NCBI GenBank assembly: GCA_963781215.1
Contig: CAWAFE010000005.1
Coordinates: forward strand, 62,001-126,000
Origin: AP-15 sp963781215
GTDB lineage: Bacteria; Pseudomonadota; Alphaproteobacteria; ATCC43930; CGMCC-115725
Reading direction: 5' to 3'
Length of the DNA: 64,000 nucleotides
The notes below the pieces were generated by a model. It had not been told where the DNA came from. It was given only the letters and a program-made list of their open reading frames with translations, and made no database searches. Made by a program: the position numbers and the translations under genes. Of this stretch, positions 44,959 to 54,481 are shown piece by piece; position 1 is the stretch's first letter; each line of letters starts with the position of its first letter.

Positions 44959-46218
44959 ATGCCCAACGACCCGACACCCGAGACCAGCGGCCAGACCCCG
45001 AGCCTGCAACCCGGCGCCTTGCAGGGCGTCAGGGTGGTCGACCTGACCCAGTTCGAGGCCGGAACATCCTGCACCCAAACTCTGGCCTGGCTCGGCGCCG
45101 ACGTGATCAAGGTCGAGGAGCCGACCAAGGGCGAACAGGGCCGCGGCGCCTCGACCGACAAGAAGGGGGTCGATTCTCATTACTTCATGCTGCTCAACGC
45201 CAACAAGCGCAGCGTCACCGCCAATCTGAAGCACGAGAAAGGGCGCGCCGTCCTGCGCGGCCTGATCGAGAAGGGCGATGTCTTTGTCGAGAATTTCGCG
45301 CCAGGCGTCATCGAGCGGCTCGGCTTCGGCTACGACGTGGTGCGCGAGATCAACCCGCGCATCATCTATGTCCAGGTCAAGGGGTTCGGCCATGACGGCC
45401 CGTACAAGGACTTCCTTGCCTTCGACATGATCGCCCAGGCGACCGGCGGGGCGATGTCGATCACCGGCGAGCCCGACGGCCGTCCGATCAAGCCCGGCCT
45501 GACGATCGGCGACACTGGCACCGGGCTGCACGCCGCGATCGGCGTGCTCGCTGCCCTCTACCAGCGCCAGTTCACCGGCCAGGGCCAGCACATCCAAGTG
45601 GCCATGCAGGAATGCGTGATCAATTACGGCCGCATCTCCTATGCCGCCCAGATGCTGTGGGGCAAGGCGGCGCCGCGCATGGGCAACCAGAGCATCATGG
45701 GCACCAATTCGCCGAGCGAGACCTATCCGTGCAAGGGCGGCGGCCCGAACGACTGGTGCTATGTCTACACATCGCGCGCCAACCCGCAGCATTGGGAGCG
45801 GCTCCTGAAGATCATGGGCCGCGAGGATCTGATCGGCGACGCGCGCTTCGACAGCCCGCAGGAGCGCTTCAAGAACCGCCATGCAGTCGACGAAATGATC
45901 GCCGAGTGGACCAAGCACCACGACAAACTCGAGGTCATGAAGCGGCTCGGCGAGCAGGGCATCCCCGCCGGGGCGGTCATGGACACGATGGAGCTCTATA
46001 ACGATCCGGAACTCAATCGCCGCGAAATCTTTGTAACGGTCAAGCATCCGGTGCGCGGCGACTTCAAGATGCCGGGCTGGCCAGTCAAGATGAGCGGCTC
46101 GAAAGTGCCGATCACCGCCTCGCCCTTGCTGGGCGCCGATACCGACGCGGTCTATGGCGATCTGCTCGGCCTCAGCAAGGAAGAGCTGGCCCAGCTGCGC
46201 GAGGAAAAGGCCATCTGA
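44959..46218 (+). CDS. CaiB/BaiF (type III) CoA-transferase
   Basis: The 419-residue enzyme transfers CoA between carboxylic acids, like formyl-CoA:oxalate CoA-transferase. Typical features are GVRVVDLTQFEAGTSCTQTL, WLGADVIKVEEP, NANKRSVTANLKHEKGR and catalytic Asp156 in LAFDMIAQATGGAMSITGEP. Its overall similarity is to the formyl-/oxalyl-type subgroup, but the substrate is inferred only by family. AGGAGG stands before the ATG. A strong terminator follows, so it is probably a single-gene transcript. Confidence 0.9.
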   Translation: MPNDPTPETSGQTPSLQPGALQGVRVVDLTQFEAGTSCTQTLAWLGADVIKVEEPTKGEQGRGASTDKKGVDSHYFMLLNANKRSVTANLKHEKGRAVLRGLIEKGDVFVENFAPGVIERLGFGYDVVREINPRIIYVQVKGFGHDGPYKDFLAFDMIAQATGGAMSITGEPDGRPIKPGLTIGDTGTGLHAAIGVLAALYQRQFTGQGQHIQVAMQECVINYGRISYAAQMLWGKAAPRMGNQSIMGTNSPSETYPCKGGGPNDWCYVYTSRANPQHWERLLKIMGREDLIGDARFDSPQERFKNRHAVDEMIAEWTKHHDKLEVMKRLGEQGIPAGAVMDTMELYNDPELNRREIFVTVKHPVRGDFKMPGWPVKMSGSKVPITASPLLGADTDAVYGDLLGLSKEELAQLREEKAI

Positions 46219-46240
46219 CGCCGGAACGCCCTCCGGCGCG

Positions 46241-46280
46241 CGGCGGCGGATCGGGCGCGAGCCCGGTCCGTCGCCGTTTT
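46241..46280 (+). terminator. Rho-independent terminator after the CoA-transferase gene
   Basis: A 16-bp stem (CGGCGGCGGATCGGGC pairing with GCCCGGTCCGTCGCCG, two G-T wobbles) closes a GCGA tetraloop and is followed by TTTT. It starts 23 bp after the stop codon at 46218. Confidence 0.88.
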
Positions 46281-46326
46281 CGGGGATCGGCTCCGGAATC
46301 GACGGCAACAGCGGGAGCATCGTCGA

Positions 46327-47316
46327 ATGACTTCGAACACAGCAGCTTCCGGGATTGCGCAGCCTTACGTGCCGGTCCGATGGGAGCCGGCCCAGAGCTA
46401 TCCCGACCCGGCGGTCGAAACGCTCGATCCGCGCTTCGATCGGATCAAGCCGCCGTTCAGCGCCGCCGTCGAGCGTCTCGCGGTCGGGTTTCGCTGGGCC
46501 GAGGGTCCGGTCTGGTTCGGCGACGGCCGCTATCTGTTGTGGAGCGACATCCCCAACAACCGGATCATGCGATGGGACGAGGAAACCGGCGCGGTCGGCG
46601 TCTTTCGCAAGCCGTCGAACCACGCCAACGGCAACACCCGCGACCGTCAGGGCCGGCTCGTCACCTGCGAGCACGAGGGGCGGCGGGTGACCCGCACCGA
46701 ATACGACGGTGCGGTCACCGTCATTCTCGACCGTTTCGACGGCAAGCGCTTGAATTCGCCAAATGATGTCGTGGTCAAATCGGACGGCTCGATCTGGTTT
46801 ACCGACCCGCCCTTCGGCATCCTCGGCAATTACGAGGGCGACCGGGCGGCGCCGGAGCTGCCGACCAACGTCTACCGGGTGGACGGCCGCACCGGTGCGG
46901 CGACGGTCGTAGCCGGCGACATCAACGGCCCCAACGGGCTGTGCTTTTCCCCCGACAAGTCCAGGCTCTACGTCGTCGAGTCGCGCTCGGTGCCGCGGCA
47001 GATCCGGGTCTTCGACGTGGCCGCGGACGGTACTAGGCTCGCCAATGGCCGCGTCTTTGTCAGCGCCGGCGACGGGACGCCGGACGGGTTCCGCTGCGAT
47101 GTGGAGGGCAATCTGTGGTGCGGCTGGGGGATGACCCAGGCGCTGAACGGGGTCGTCGTCTTTGCCCCGGACGGAACGATGATCGGCCGCATCGCGCTCC
47201 CCGAGCGCTGCGCCAATTTGTGCTTTGGCGGACGCAAGCGCAACCGGCTGATGATGGCCGCGAGTCAGTCCGTCTACTCGATCTATGTCGGCACCGAGGG
47301 CGCGCCCGGAGGTTGA
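46327..47316 (+). CDS. SMP-30/gluconolactonase family protein
   Basis: The 329-residue six-bladed propeller has metal ligands expected of the family: Glu in FRWAEGPVWFG, Asn in LNSPNDVVVKSDGSIWFTDP and GDINGPNGLCFSPDKSRLYV, and Asp in TPDGFRCDVEGNLWCGWG. The reaction is usually hydrolysis of a sugar lactone. It has no signal peptide. It is not in an obvious sugar operon: the CoA-transferase terminator precedes it and the OmpA-like lipoprotein follows after 94 bp. Confidence 0.9.
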   Translation: MTSNTAASGIAQPYVPVRWEPAQSYPDPAVETLDPRFDRIKPPFSAAVERLAVGFRWAEGPVWFGDGRYLLWSDIPNNRIMRWDEETGAVGVFRKPSNHANGNTRDRQGRLVTCEHEGRRVTRTEYDGAVTVILDRFDGKRLNSPNDVVVKSDGSIWFTDPPFGILGNYEGDRAAPELPTNVYRVDGRTGAATVVAGDINGPNGLCFSPDKSRLYVVESRSVPRQIRVFDVAADGTRLANGRVFVSAGDGTPDGFRCDVEGNLWCGWGMTQALNGVVVFAPDGTMIGRIALPERCANLCFGGRKRNRLMMAASQSVYSIYVGTEGAPGG

Positions 47317-47410
47317 CGAACCGATCCGGATTGCCGAGATGTTTTGCCGCTAGTGCGGTCGAAGGATTTCACATAAGGTGCGGTCCTGTGCTCAACTTCC
47401 GGAGGAACAG

Positions 47411-47869
47411 ATGAAACGCGCCTTCCTGCTCTGCTCGCTTCTCGCTATGGCTGCGTGCGCCCCGCAACCACCGCCTCCGATGACCACGCCGCCGCCGATG
47501 GCGGCACAGCCCCAATCCTTCCTAGTATTCTTTGATTGGAACAGGGCGGAAGTGACGCCGGACGCTCAGCAAATACTCCAGACCGCCGCGTCCGCGTTCA
47601 AGGCCGGGGCGCCGGTCTCGGTGCAGGTGACCGGCTTTACCGACACGTCGGGTTCGGCTGCTTACAACCAGAAGCTGTCGGAGCGCCGCGCGAACAATGT
47701 GGCGACTGTTCTGGCGCATGACGGCATCCCGCCGAGCGCGATGACGGTCAGCGGGCGCGGCCAGAACGACCTGCGCGTGCCGACGCCGGACGGGGTGCGC
47801 GAACCGCAGAACCGCCGCGTCGAGATCGTCGAAGGCGGCGCGCCGCCGCCCCCGCCACCGCCGCAATAA
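47411..47869 (+). CDS. OmpA-domain outer-membrane lipoprotein
   Basis: The 152-residue protein has a lipoprotein signal (LLCSLLAMAACAPQ, lipobox LAMAAC after position 10), a Pro-rich linker and one OmpA peptidoglycan-binding domain (LVFFDWNRAEVTPDAQQILQ, VTGFTDTSGSAAYNQKLSER, RANNVATVL, NRRVEIVEGG). It is short for a Pal protein and lacks tol partners nearby. The tail is a Pro run. GGAGGAACAG precedes the ATG. It should anchor the outer membrane to the wall. Confidence 0.9.
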   Translation: MKRAFLLCSLLAMAACAPQPPPPMTTPPPMAAQPQSFLVFFDWNRAEVTPDAQQILQTAASAFKAGAPVSVQVTGFTDTSGSAAYNQKLSERRANNVATVLAHDGIPPSAMTVSGRGQNDLRVPTPDGVREPQNRRVEIVEGGAPPPPPPPQ

Positions 47870-47882
47870 CACGGGTGAAAGC

Positions 47883-47910
47883 GTGAGGGCGCCGTTGCGG
47901 GCGCCTTCAC
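47883..47910 (+). terminator. Hairpin after the OmpA-like gene
   Basis: GTGAGGGCGCC-GTTGCG-GGCGCCTTCAC forms an 11-bp stem with one G-T pair, 13 bp after the stop. No T run follows, so it may be a Rho-dependent or processing site as well as a terminator. Confidence 0.65.
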
Positions 47911-47988
47911 GAGCCGCCTTGCGCGGCAGCGGCGCGGCCGGAAAGTCTGTCGGGCCGCGCCGCAGCGCGACTGCGCTCGGGTAGCGCG

Positions 47989-49095
47989 ATGGAGCGCGAC
48001 CCCGGCCCGTCGCCGAGCCCGGGCTACCGGCTCTCCACGCAATCGGCCGCGCGGATCGTGCTCGCCACCGCGTTGGTGGCGCTCGGAACTTGGATCGTCC
48101 ACGATTTTTTGCCGGCGCTCGCCTGGGCGGCGATCTTTGCGATTGCGCTGTCGCCGCTTTACCAGCGGCTGACCCGGCTACTGCGTGGACACCGCTTTGT
48201 CGCACCGCTTATCGCCACCCTGCTGGTCGGCCTCGTCTTCATCGTACCGCTGGCCTATGTCGCGCTCGAGGTGGCGCGCGAGACGAGCACCCTCGTTCAG
48301 TATCTGGGCGAATTGCGGCACACCGGATTGACGATGCCGGAGTGGATTGGCCAGCTTCCCGGCCTCGGTCCTTTGATAGCCGAATGGTGGCGCGCCAATC
48401 TCGCCGACCCGCAGGCAGCCGAAGCCCTGCTGGGCCGGCTCTATGCGCGCTTCCCGACGGGATCGGCGCGGCAAATCGGCGCGGAGATCGTCCATCGCCT
48501 GACGCTCTTCGCTTTTACCCTTCTGGCCTTGTTCTTTCTTTTTCGCGACGGCGAGGCTCTCGGCAGCAACCTGCGGCAACTCAGCCACCGCCTGCTCGGA
48601 CCCGGCGGCGAGCGGGTGGGCCGCCATATGATCTCAGCGGTGCACGGAACGGTAAGCGGCCTGGTGCTCGTCGGTCTGGCCGAGGGGGTGCTGCTCGGGA
48701 TCGCCTATCGGCTCGCCGGGCTGCCGCACCCGATGACGATGGCGGCGCTGACCGGGGTGCTGGCGGTCATCCCGTTCGGCGCGCCGATCGCCTTCGGCGC
48801 GGCGGCGTTGTATCTGCTCGCGACAGGCGAGGTGATCTCGGCTGCCGGCGTGTTCGGTGCCGGCCTCGTCGTGGTCTTCGTCGCCGATCATCTGGTCCGC
48901 CCGGTTCTGATCGGGGGTGCGGCGCGCCTGCCATTTCTGTGGGTGCTTCTGGGTCTCCTGGGCGGCTTGCAGACTTTCGGGCTTCTCGGGCTCTTTGTCG
49001 GCCCGATGGTGATGGCCGCCCTGATCTCGCTGTGGCGGGAATGGACTGCGGCGCCCACACCTTCCGACGTGCCGGACCGAATGCCGCGGATATGA
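47989..49095 (+). CDS. AI-2E/PerM family membrane transporter
   Basis: The 368-residue protein has about seven to eight membrane helices: IVLATALVALGTWIVHDFLP, VAPLIATLLVGLVFIVPLAY, LTLFAFTLLALFFLFRDGEA, a helix pair around ALTGVLAVIPFGAPIAFGAA, and LVVVFVADHLVRPVLIGGAA. The central cytoplasmic-periplasmic loop and the LGGLQTFGLLGLFVGPMVMA segment are typical of the family, whose members export signals or act as permeases of unknown cargo. It has no strong ribosome site; the ATG at 47989 gives normal length. Confidence 0.85.
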   Translation: MERDPGPSPSPGYRLSTQSAARIVLATALVALGTWIVHDFLPALAWAAIFAIALSPLYQRLTRLLRGHRFVAPLIATLLVGLVFIVPLAYVALEVARETSTLVQYLGELRHTGLTMPEWIGQLPGLGPLIAEWWRANLADPQAAEALLGRLYARFPTGSARQIGAEIVHRLTLFAFTLLALFFLFRDGEALGSNLRQLSHRLLGPGGERVGRHMISAVHGTVSGLVLVGLAEGVLLGIAYRLAGLPHPMTMAALTGVLAVIPFGAPIAFGAAALYLLATGEVISAAGVFGAGLVVVFVADHLVRPVLIGGAARLPFLWVLLGLLGGLQTFGLLGLFVGPMVMAALISLWREWTAAPTPSDVPDRMPRI

Positions 49096-49208
49096 CCCGA
49101 ACGTCGCACTTCTGGGCAGCGCAGACGGAATTCCTGATATATTGTCGAACAGGCGGCGCCAGCCATCGGCGCCGAAGGGTTCGCGATTCCGGCAATCGGG
49201 AGGATCCG

Positions 49209-49634
49209 ATGAAATACGTCTGCGATGCACTGGATGGGAAAACCTGGTTTCGGATCGAGACGGAAGCCGAGGCCGCCAGCGAATCCGAAGGAATGCGCCA
49301 CGCGGTAGAAAAATTCTTCCGCAAGGAGCAAGAAAAGGCAGTGCAAACCTTTCGACCGGTATCCAATGTCTCGTTCGAGCAGGAAATCGGCCTCAAGGCG
49401 CATATTCAGCGCGAGATGCCGCTGTTCCTGACATTGCGGGACGACGAAGGCAACCCGCTGGTGACGGCGATGCTGCCGCCCGGCGGCCGCGACGACCGCA
49501 CATTCCGCCCGATCATCGTCGGCCTGGCCAACGCCGACCCCTATGTCGATCATGTCGACGCCGTGCGTGCGCTCGGCCAGCATTTCGGTCTCGCCCTCGA
49601 GCGATCCCGCTGTTACCCCTACCGCCGCGACTGA
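49209..49634 (+). CDS. Uncharacterised conserved-type protein
   Basis: I do not recognise this 141-residue soluble protein. It starts MKYVCDALDGKTWFRIETEA with GGGAGGATCC before the ATG, has a Glu/Ala-rich helical part (EAEAASESEGMRHAVEKFFR), and ends with LANADPYVDHVDAVRALGQH and CYPYRRD. There is no motif for a metal or nucleotide site. Its last 16 bp overlap the 3' end of the convergent hpnG. The good ribosome site and compact reading support it as real. Confidence 0.6.
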   Translation: MKYVCDALDGKTWFRIETEAEAASESEGMRHAVEKFFRKEQEKAVQTFRPVSNVSFEQEIGLKAHIQREMPLFLTLRDDEGNPLVTAMLPPGGRDDRTFRPIIVGLANADPYVDHVDAVRALGQHFGLALERSRCYPYRRD

Positions 49635-50305
49635 GCCCGCCCCCGGCTCGACGCCCAACAGGCCGCATCGCTCGCGAGGAGGCAGCATAAAGCCTCCGCT
49701 GGCGCTTCCAGCGCCGCCAAGGCGGTTCGGGCGTCGCGAGCCAATCCGAGCAGACTGGGCACTTGCCACGGCCGGCAGAGCACCGAGGCGAGGACGCGCG
49801 CGAGGTCCGGGGTCCCATCCGCCCGCAGCGCGATCAGTGCCGCCGGCGGCAGCTCGCGCCCGGCGCTGTCGGCAACGGCGCGCAAGACCAAGAACGGGAT
49901 GCCCGCCGCATTGGCGGCGGCTGCGACCGCGGCACTTTCGAGATCGACCGCGATCGCCCCTGTCTGCGCTCGCGCGCGCCCCTTGTCCGCGCGGGTCGCC
50001 AGGACGGCGCGGGTGCCGAGCACCGGACCTTTGACTGCCCCCGCCTCTCGGGCGAATTCGGCGATACGGCCCCGCCAGCCCTCGCCGCCGCGCCAGCACC
50101 CACCTTCCGAAACGACTTCGGTCGACACGACCAGGCTTCCGGGCTTCAGTTCGGGTAGCAGGCCGCCCGCGATCCCGAAGCTGACGAGAATATTGGCCCG
50201 CGCGACCGCTTCTCCGGGCTCGCCGATGACGGCAGCAAAGCCCGCTCGCCGGGCGATCTTCGCCTCGGCGGCGAGGCCCGAGACGCAAAGGACATTGCTC
50301 GTCAA
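49619..50305 (-). CDS. hpnG: Hopanoid-associated phosphorylase
   Basis: HpnG removes adenine from adenosylhopane to give a ribosylhopane intermediate, the first step after HpnH in making bacteriohopanetetrol side chains. The 228-residue nucleoside-phosphorylase fold shows VLCVSGLAAEAKIARR, ILVSFGIAGGLLPELKPGSL, AIAVDLESAAVAAAANAAGI and VLRAVADSAGRELPPAALIA. It is the last gene of the operon; its ATG overlaps the shc stop by four bases. The partner hpnH is not in the window. Confidence 0.88.
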   Translation of the reverse strand: MTSNVLCVSGLAAEAKIARRAGFAAVIGEPGEAVARANILVSFGIAGGLLPELKPGSLVVSTEVVSEGGCWRGGEGWRGRIAEFAREAGAVKGPVLGTRAVLATRADKGRARAQTGAIAVDLESAAVAAAANAAGIPFLVLRAVADSAGRELPPAALIALRADGTPDLARVLASVLCRPWQVPSLLGLARDARTALAALEAPAEALCCLLASDAACWASSRGRAQSRR

Positions 50306-52263
50306 AGCCCGAACGGCACCCGCCGCATCTCGCCCGTCGCGAAGCGCCGGTAGCGGGCGAGCGCCCAGAGCGGGAAGTACGCCCGGTATCCGTGATAGCG
50401 CAAATAAAAGACCCGCGGAAAGCCGACCGCAGTGTACCAGGGCTCATTCCAATTGCCGGCCCGGTCCTGCGTCTCGATCAAATAGAGGATGCCGCGGGCC
50501 ACCGCCGGGTTGTCGGCTTCGCCGGCCGCCATCAAGGCGAGCACCGCCCAGGCGGTCTGCGAGGCGGTGCTGTAGGGGGCTTCGCCGTGCGGCGCCCGCG
50601 GCCAGTATGATTCGCCGCGCTCGCCCCAACCGCCGTCCGGGCGCTGCCGCGCCAACAGCCAATCGACCGCGCGGCGCACCTCCGGCGAGCCGGGGGTGAT
50701 GCCGATCGCGTTGAAGGCGGCGAGAACCGACCAGGTGCCGTAGATGTAGTTGGTGCCCCAGCGGCCGAACCAGCTGCCGTCGCGCTCCTGCTCGCGCCGG
50801 AGATAGGAGACAGCCGCGGCGACCGTCGGATGATCCATCGCGTAGCCGAGCTGCGCGAGGAAACCCAGGCAGCGGGCGCTGACATCGGCGGTCGGCGGGT
50901 CGAGCAGGGCGCCGTGATCGGCGAACGGGATATGATTCAGGTAGTCATGGGTGTTGTCGGCGTCGAAGGCGCCCCAGCCGCCGTTCCGGCTCTGCATCCC
51001 GCAGATCCATTCGGCCGCCCGCGCGATCGCATCCTGATAGCGCGCGCCGTCGAGGCGGTCGAGGGCGAGCGCCACCGCGGCGGTGTCGTCGACATCGGGA
51101 TAATGCGGGTTCTCGTATTGGAACGCCCAGCCGCCCGGCCGCAGACCGGGCCGCGCCGCCGCCCAATCGCCGGCGACCTCCAGCACCTGCTTGCCCTCCA
51201 GCCAGTCGAGGGCGCGCCGCACCGCCGGCTCGAGGCGCCCGTCATCGGCCTCCAGCAATGCGTGGCAGGCGAGCGCGGTATCCCAGACCGGCGACAGGCA
51301 GGGTTGGCAATAGCCGGGCTCGTGGTCCAGCGCGAGGAGCTTGCGGATCGCCCCCGCGGCGGTCCGGCAGTGAGGATGATCCGCCGAATATCCGAGACAA
51401 TCGAACATCATCAGCGCGTTGGCCATCGCCGGGAAAATACCGCCGAGACCATCCTCGCCGTTGAGCCGCTCGGTGACGAAAGCGACCGCCTGGTCGATCG
51501 CCCGTTGCCGGGAACGCCGCGGGAAAAACCGCTCCGTTGCCCGCAGCACCCGGTCGAGCACGCCGAAAACCCTCGACAACAGCGACGATTTCGGCCCCGA
51601 GATCCAGCCGCGGACCGCTTCCGGCGGCTCCGCGAACAACTCCCGGATCGTGATCCCATGCGGATTGCGGGCGCGCGGCCGCCGCGCCATCAGCACCAGC
51701 AGGGGCACCAGCACAGTGCGCGACCAGTACGAGACCTTGGTTATGTGGAATGGGAACCAGCGCGGCAGCAGCATGATCTCGACCGGCATCATCGGCACCG
51801 CGCGCCACGGCACCTCGCCGAAGAGCGCCAGCAGGATGCGGGTGAAGACGTTGCAGCGCCGCGCGCCGCCCTGGCGCAGGATCGCCGCCCGCGCCCGCGC
51901 CATGTGCGGCGCTTCGGCCAAATCCCCCGCGGCCTTAAGCGCGAAATACGCCTTGACCGAAGCGCTGACATCGATGCCGCCGCCATGGAACAGCGGCCAG
52001 CCGCCGCTGCTTCCCTGGGTCGCCCGGATATATCGGGCGATGCGCGCCTGCAGTTCGGGCTCGACCCTTCCGAGATAGTGCTGCAGCAGGATGAACTCGG
52101 AGGGGATCGTGACATCGGCCTCCAGCTCGAAGACCCAATGGCCGTCCGGCCGCTGCCGCGACATCAGCGATTGACGTGCGCGGGCAATGGCGTCGTCGAG
52201 CCCCGGCATCGGGGATCGGCGGCTCGGCGCCGAGGCCTGCGCCGCGAGCGCTTCGTCACTCAT
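50302..52263 (-). CDS. shc: Squalene-hopene cyclase
   Basis: This membrane-bound enzyme (HpnF) folds squalene into the pentacyclic hopene. The 653-residue protein has the catalytic DxDD motif at 390-393 (PDVDDTAAVALA), and QW-type repeats such as GSSGGWPLFHGGG, NGGWGAFDADN, DGSWFGRWGTNYIYG and DGGWGERGESYW. Its ATG overlaps the hpnE stop by four bases, and its stop overlaps the hpnG start in the same way. Length is typical. Confidence 0.97.
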   Translation of the reverse strand: MSDEALAAQASAPSRRSPMPGLDDAIARARQSLMSRQRPDGHWVFELEADVTIPSEFILLQHYLGRVEPELQARIARYIRATQGSSGGWPLFHGGGIDVSASVKAYFALKAAGDLAEAPHMARARAAILRQGGARRCNVFTRILLALFGEVPWRAVPMMPVEIMLLPRWFPFHITKVSYWSRTVLVPLLVLMARRPRARNPHGITIRELFAEPPEAVRGWISGPKSSLLSRVFGVLDRVLRATERFFPRRSRQRAIDQAVAFVTERLNGEDGLGGIFPAMANALMMFDCLGYSADHPHCRTAAGAIRKLLALDHEPGYCQPCLSPVWDTALACHALLEADDGRLEPAVRRALDWLEGKQVLEVAGDWAAARPGLRPGGWAFQYENPHYPDVDDTAAVALALDRLDGARYQDAIARAAEWICGMQSRNGGWGAFDADNTHDYLNHIPFADHGALLDPPTADVSARCLGFLAQLGYAMDHPTVAAAVSYLRREQERDGSWFGRWGTNYIYGTWSVLAAFNAIGITPGSPEVRRAVDWLLARQRPDGGWGERGESYWPRAPHGEAPYSTASQTAWAVLALMAAGEADNPAVARGILYLIETQDRAGNWNEPWYTAVGFPRVFYLRYHGYRAYFPLWALARYRRFATGEMRRVPFGL

Positions 52264-53606
52264 GGAAGAACACGCTGCGGTTCCTGCTCCCTCGCCCGGA
52301 CGTTGCAGGCGGGCGCCCCGCCGCCGCGCATCGCGGCGCGGCCGGGGTGGGCGAGCAGCTGCTCCGCCGCGGCGAACCCGGAGCCGATAGCGCCTTCGAT
52401 CGTCGCCGGCAAGCCGGTATCGGTGTAGTCGCCGGCGAGGACGAGGTTATCCCAAGGTGTCACCGGTCCCGGACGGCGCCGCAGCTGCTCGGGGCTGGCG
52501 AGAAAAGTCGCCCGCCGCTCCTTTACGATGCGCGCCTGGGGGACCGGATGCGCCGGGAGCCGGTAGGCGAGCGCCACGTCGCGCCACAGGAGGTCGCGCA
52601 ACTCGTCGGCCGAGCGATCGACGATGTCGTGAGCGGCGCTGACTGTGACCGACAGCACGCCGCGCTTGCGAAAGATCCATTGCGCGGTGCTGCCGACCAC
52701 TCCGACAAAGAGCGGCGCATCGGGTGGCGGCTCGATCCGGTAATGGGCATTGACGATCGGCGCGTAGGCGTCGGGCACCGTCAGCGCCGGAACGAGATGC
52801 GCGGCGTCCGCGGCGGGAACGGCGAGGATTACGCCGTCGCCGGGGTCGAGCGCGACAGAGCCCGTATCGAAGACCAGCCCGGAAACCTGGTTATCGTTGA
52901 ACCCCAGCGCGCGCAGTCTGGCACCAAAGCGGATCTCGCCGCCTTGCTGGCGCAGATGGGCGAGTGCGGGGTCGACGAAGGTCTCCGACAACCCTTGGCG
53001 TGGCACCAGCGGCCGGCAGGCCCGCCCGCCGCGCCCCAGCGTCTCCACGATGATTCGACAGAACAGCCCGGCCGAGGCCTCCTCGGCCCGCGTATTGAGG
53101 GCGGCGACGGCGAGCGGCTCCCACAATCGCCGGTAAAGCCGCCGGCTGCGGCCGAGCACCTCGGCGACCGTCGCTGACGGATCGGCCCGCCGCAGCCCCA
53201 GGGCCGAGAGATATTCGCGCGCCGTCGTGCCCGGCACTCGCCGCCCGGCGCTCAGAATCCACCACGGCACGGCGCCGGGGCTCGGCCGTACCGTCCAGCG
53301 CTCCCCCGTCGCCGCGTCGATGAACGGAAAGGCGGCTTCCGCCGGCCCCTCGATCGTGTCGAGCGCGCCGATCCTGCCGAGATAGTCGAGCGCCCGCCGG
53401 TTGCCGGCCAGCAGCAGATGGTTGCCGTTGTCGATCCGGCAGCCGAGCTTGGTATCGAAATAGGAGCGGCAGCGCCCGCCGGCCTGCCGCCCGGCCTCGT
53501 AGAGCCGCACCCGGCGCCCCGCCGCAGCCAGCTCAACGGCCGCGGCGAGGCCGGCGAGGCCGGCGCCGACGACATGCGCCGAGCCGGTGCCCGGCGCGTT
53601 GCTCAT
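52260..53606 (-). CDS. hpnE: Hydroxysqualene reductase (squalene-forming flavoprotein)
   Basis: HpnE reduces hydroxysqualene to squalene. The 448-residue protein has an N-terminal FAD-binding Rossmann motif (HVVGAGLAGLAAAVELAAAG, then RVRLYEAGRQAGGRCRSY) and the C-terminal FAD motif LVLAGDYTDTGLPATIEGAI. The ATG at 53606 overlaps the hpnD stop. Overlap with shc follows. The position between hpnD and shc matches the standard operon order. Confidence 0.93.
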   Translation of the reverse strand: MSNAPGTGSAHVVGAGLAGLAAAVELAAAGRRVRLYEAGRQAGGRCRSYFDTKLGCRIDNGNHLLLAGNRRALDYLGRIGALDTIEGPAEAAFPFIDAATGERWTVRPSPGAVPWWILSAGRRVPGTTAREYLSALGLRRADPSATVAEVLGRSRRLYRRLWEPLAVAALNTRAEEASAGLFCRIIVETLGRGGRACRPLVPRQGLSETFVDPALAHLRQQGGEIRFGARLRALGFNDNQVSGLVFDTGSVALDPGDGVILAVPAADAAHLVPALTVPDAYAPIVNAHYRIEPPPDAPLFVGVVGSTAQWIFRKRGVLSVTVSAAHDIVDRSADELRDLLWRDVALAYRLPAHPVPQARIVKERRATFLASPEQLRRRPGPVTPWDNLVLAGDYTDTGLPATIEGAIGSGFAAAEQLLAHPGRAAMRGGGAPACNVRAREQEPQRVLP

Positions 53607-54481
53607 ACCAACCCGTGGCGCAGCACAAGCCAAGCCTTGAGCGGTTTCGGCAGGCCGACGCGCATGGCCGGATCGCGCCATTCCGAGCGCAGCAGAGCAT
53701 CGAGTGTGGCGTGGTAGACCGCACCCATCACCGCGGCCGGCCGCATCGCCCGGCGCGAGCAGCGCGCCATCATCCGCGCGCTCTCGCGAAAATGGCCCTC
53801 GGCGATCGCCGCCACCTCGCGGCAGACCGCCGGCAGCGCGGGATGTCGCAACACCGCGGCCGGGTCGGCGCCGCGGATGCCGTGACGGTCGAGGATCTCG
53901 CGCGGCAGATAGAGCCGCCCGCGCCCCGCGTCCTCGTGCAGGTCGCGCAGAATGTTGGTCAGCTGCAACGCCCGGCCCAGCGAATCCGCGACCGCATGGG
54001 CGGCCTCGCCTGCGTCCCCGAAGACATGAACCGAGAGGTGGCCGACCGCGGCGGCGACGCGGGCGCAATAGAGGTCGAGCGTGGCAAGGCCGGGTGCCCG
54101 AATATCTTCCCGCGCGTCCATTTCCATGCCGTCGATGACGGTATGGAAATCGCCCTGGCGCAGCGCGTAGCGCAAGACCGGCTCGCGCAACGCCCGGGCG
54201 ACGAGATGACGCGGCCGGCCGGCGTAGAGCGCATCGATCTCCCGACGCCAATCGTCGAGTGCCGCGAGCTTTTGCACGGCCGGCTGCTCGTCGTCGGCGA
54301 TGTCGTCGACCTCGCGGCAAAAGGCATAGACCGCATACATCCCGTGGCGCCGCTTGGCCGGCAGCAGCCGCATCGCCCAATAGAACGAGGTCCCGGCCGA
54401 TTCGACCCGATGGCGGATCGTCTGGCGCAGCTCCAGCTCGTCGAGCGCCGCGGCGCCGGCTTCGAGCGCGGCATCGCTCAT
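53603..54481 (-). CDS. hpnD: Presqualene diphosphate synthase
   Basis: HpnD condenses two farnesyl diphosphates to presqualene diphosphate. The 292-residue all-helical prenyltransferase-fold protein has the two aspartate motifs YAFCREVDDIADDEQ and LTNILRDLHEDAGRGRLYLP, plus TSFYWAMRLLPAKRRHGMYA at the start. It overlaps hpnC and hpnE by four bases each. It differs from HpnC, the paralogue next to it, in the DLHEDAGRGRLYLP motif, which identifies the true first-step enzyme. Confidence 0.94.
   Translation of the reverse strand: MSDAALEAGAAALDELELRQTIRHRVESAGTSFYWAMRLLPAKRRHGMYAVYAFCREVDDIADDEQPAVQKLAALDDWRREIDALYAGRPRHLVARALREPVLRYALRQGDFHTVIDGMEMDAREDIRAPGLATLDLYCARVAAAVGHLSVHVFGDAGEAAHAVADSLGRALQLTNILRDLHEDAGRGRLYLPREILDRHGIRGADPAAVLRHPALPAVCREVAAIAEGHFRESARMMARCSRRAMRPAAVMGAVYHATLDALLRSEWRDPAMRVGLPKPLKAWLVLRHGLV

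Noticed and set aside
44941..46674. A 577-codon minus-strand frame
   Set aside because: It runs opposite the CoA-transferase and lactonase genes across a strong terminator and has no family motif.
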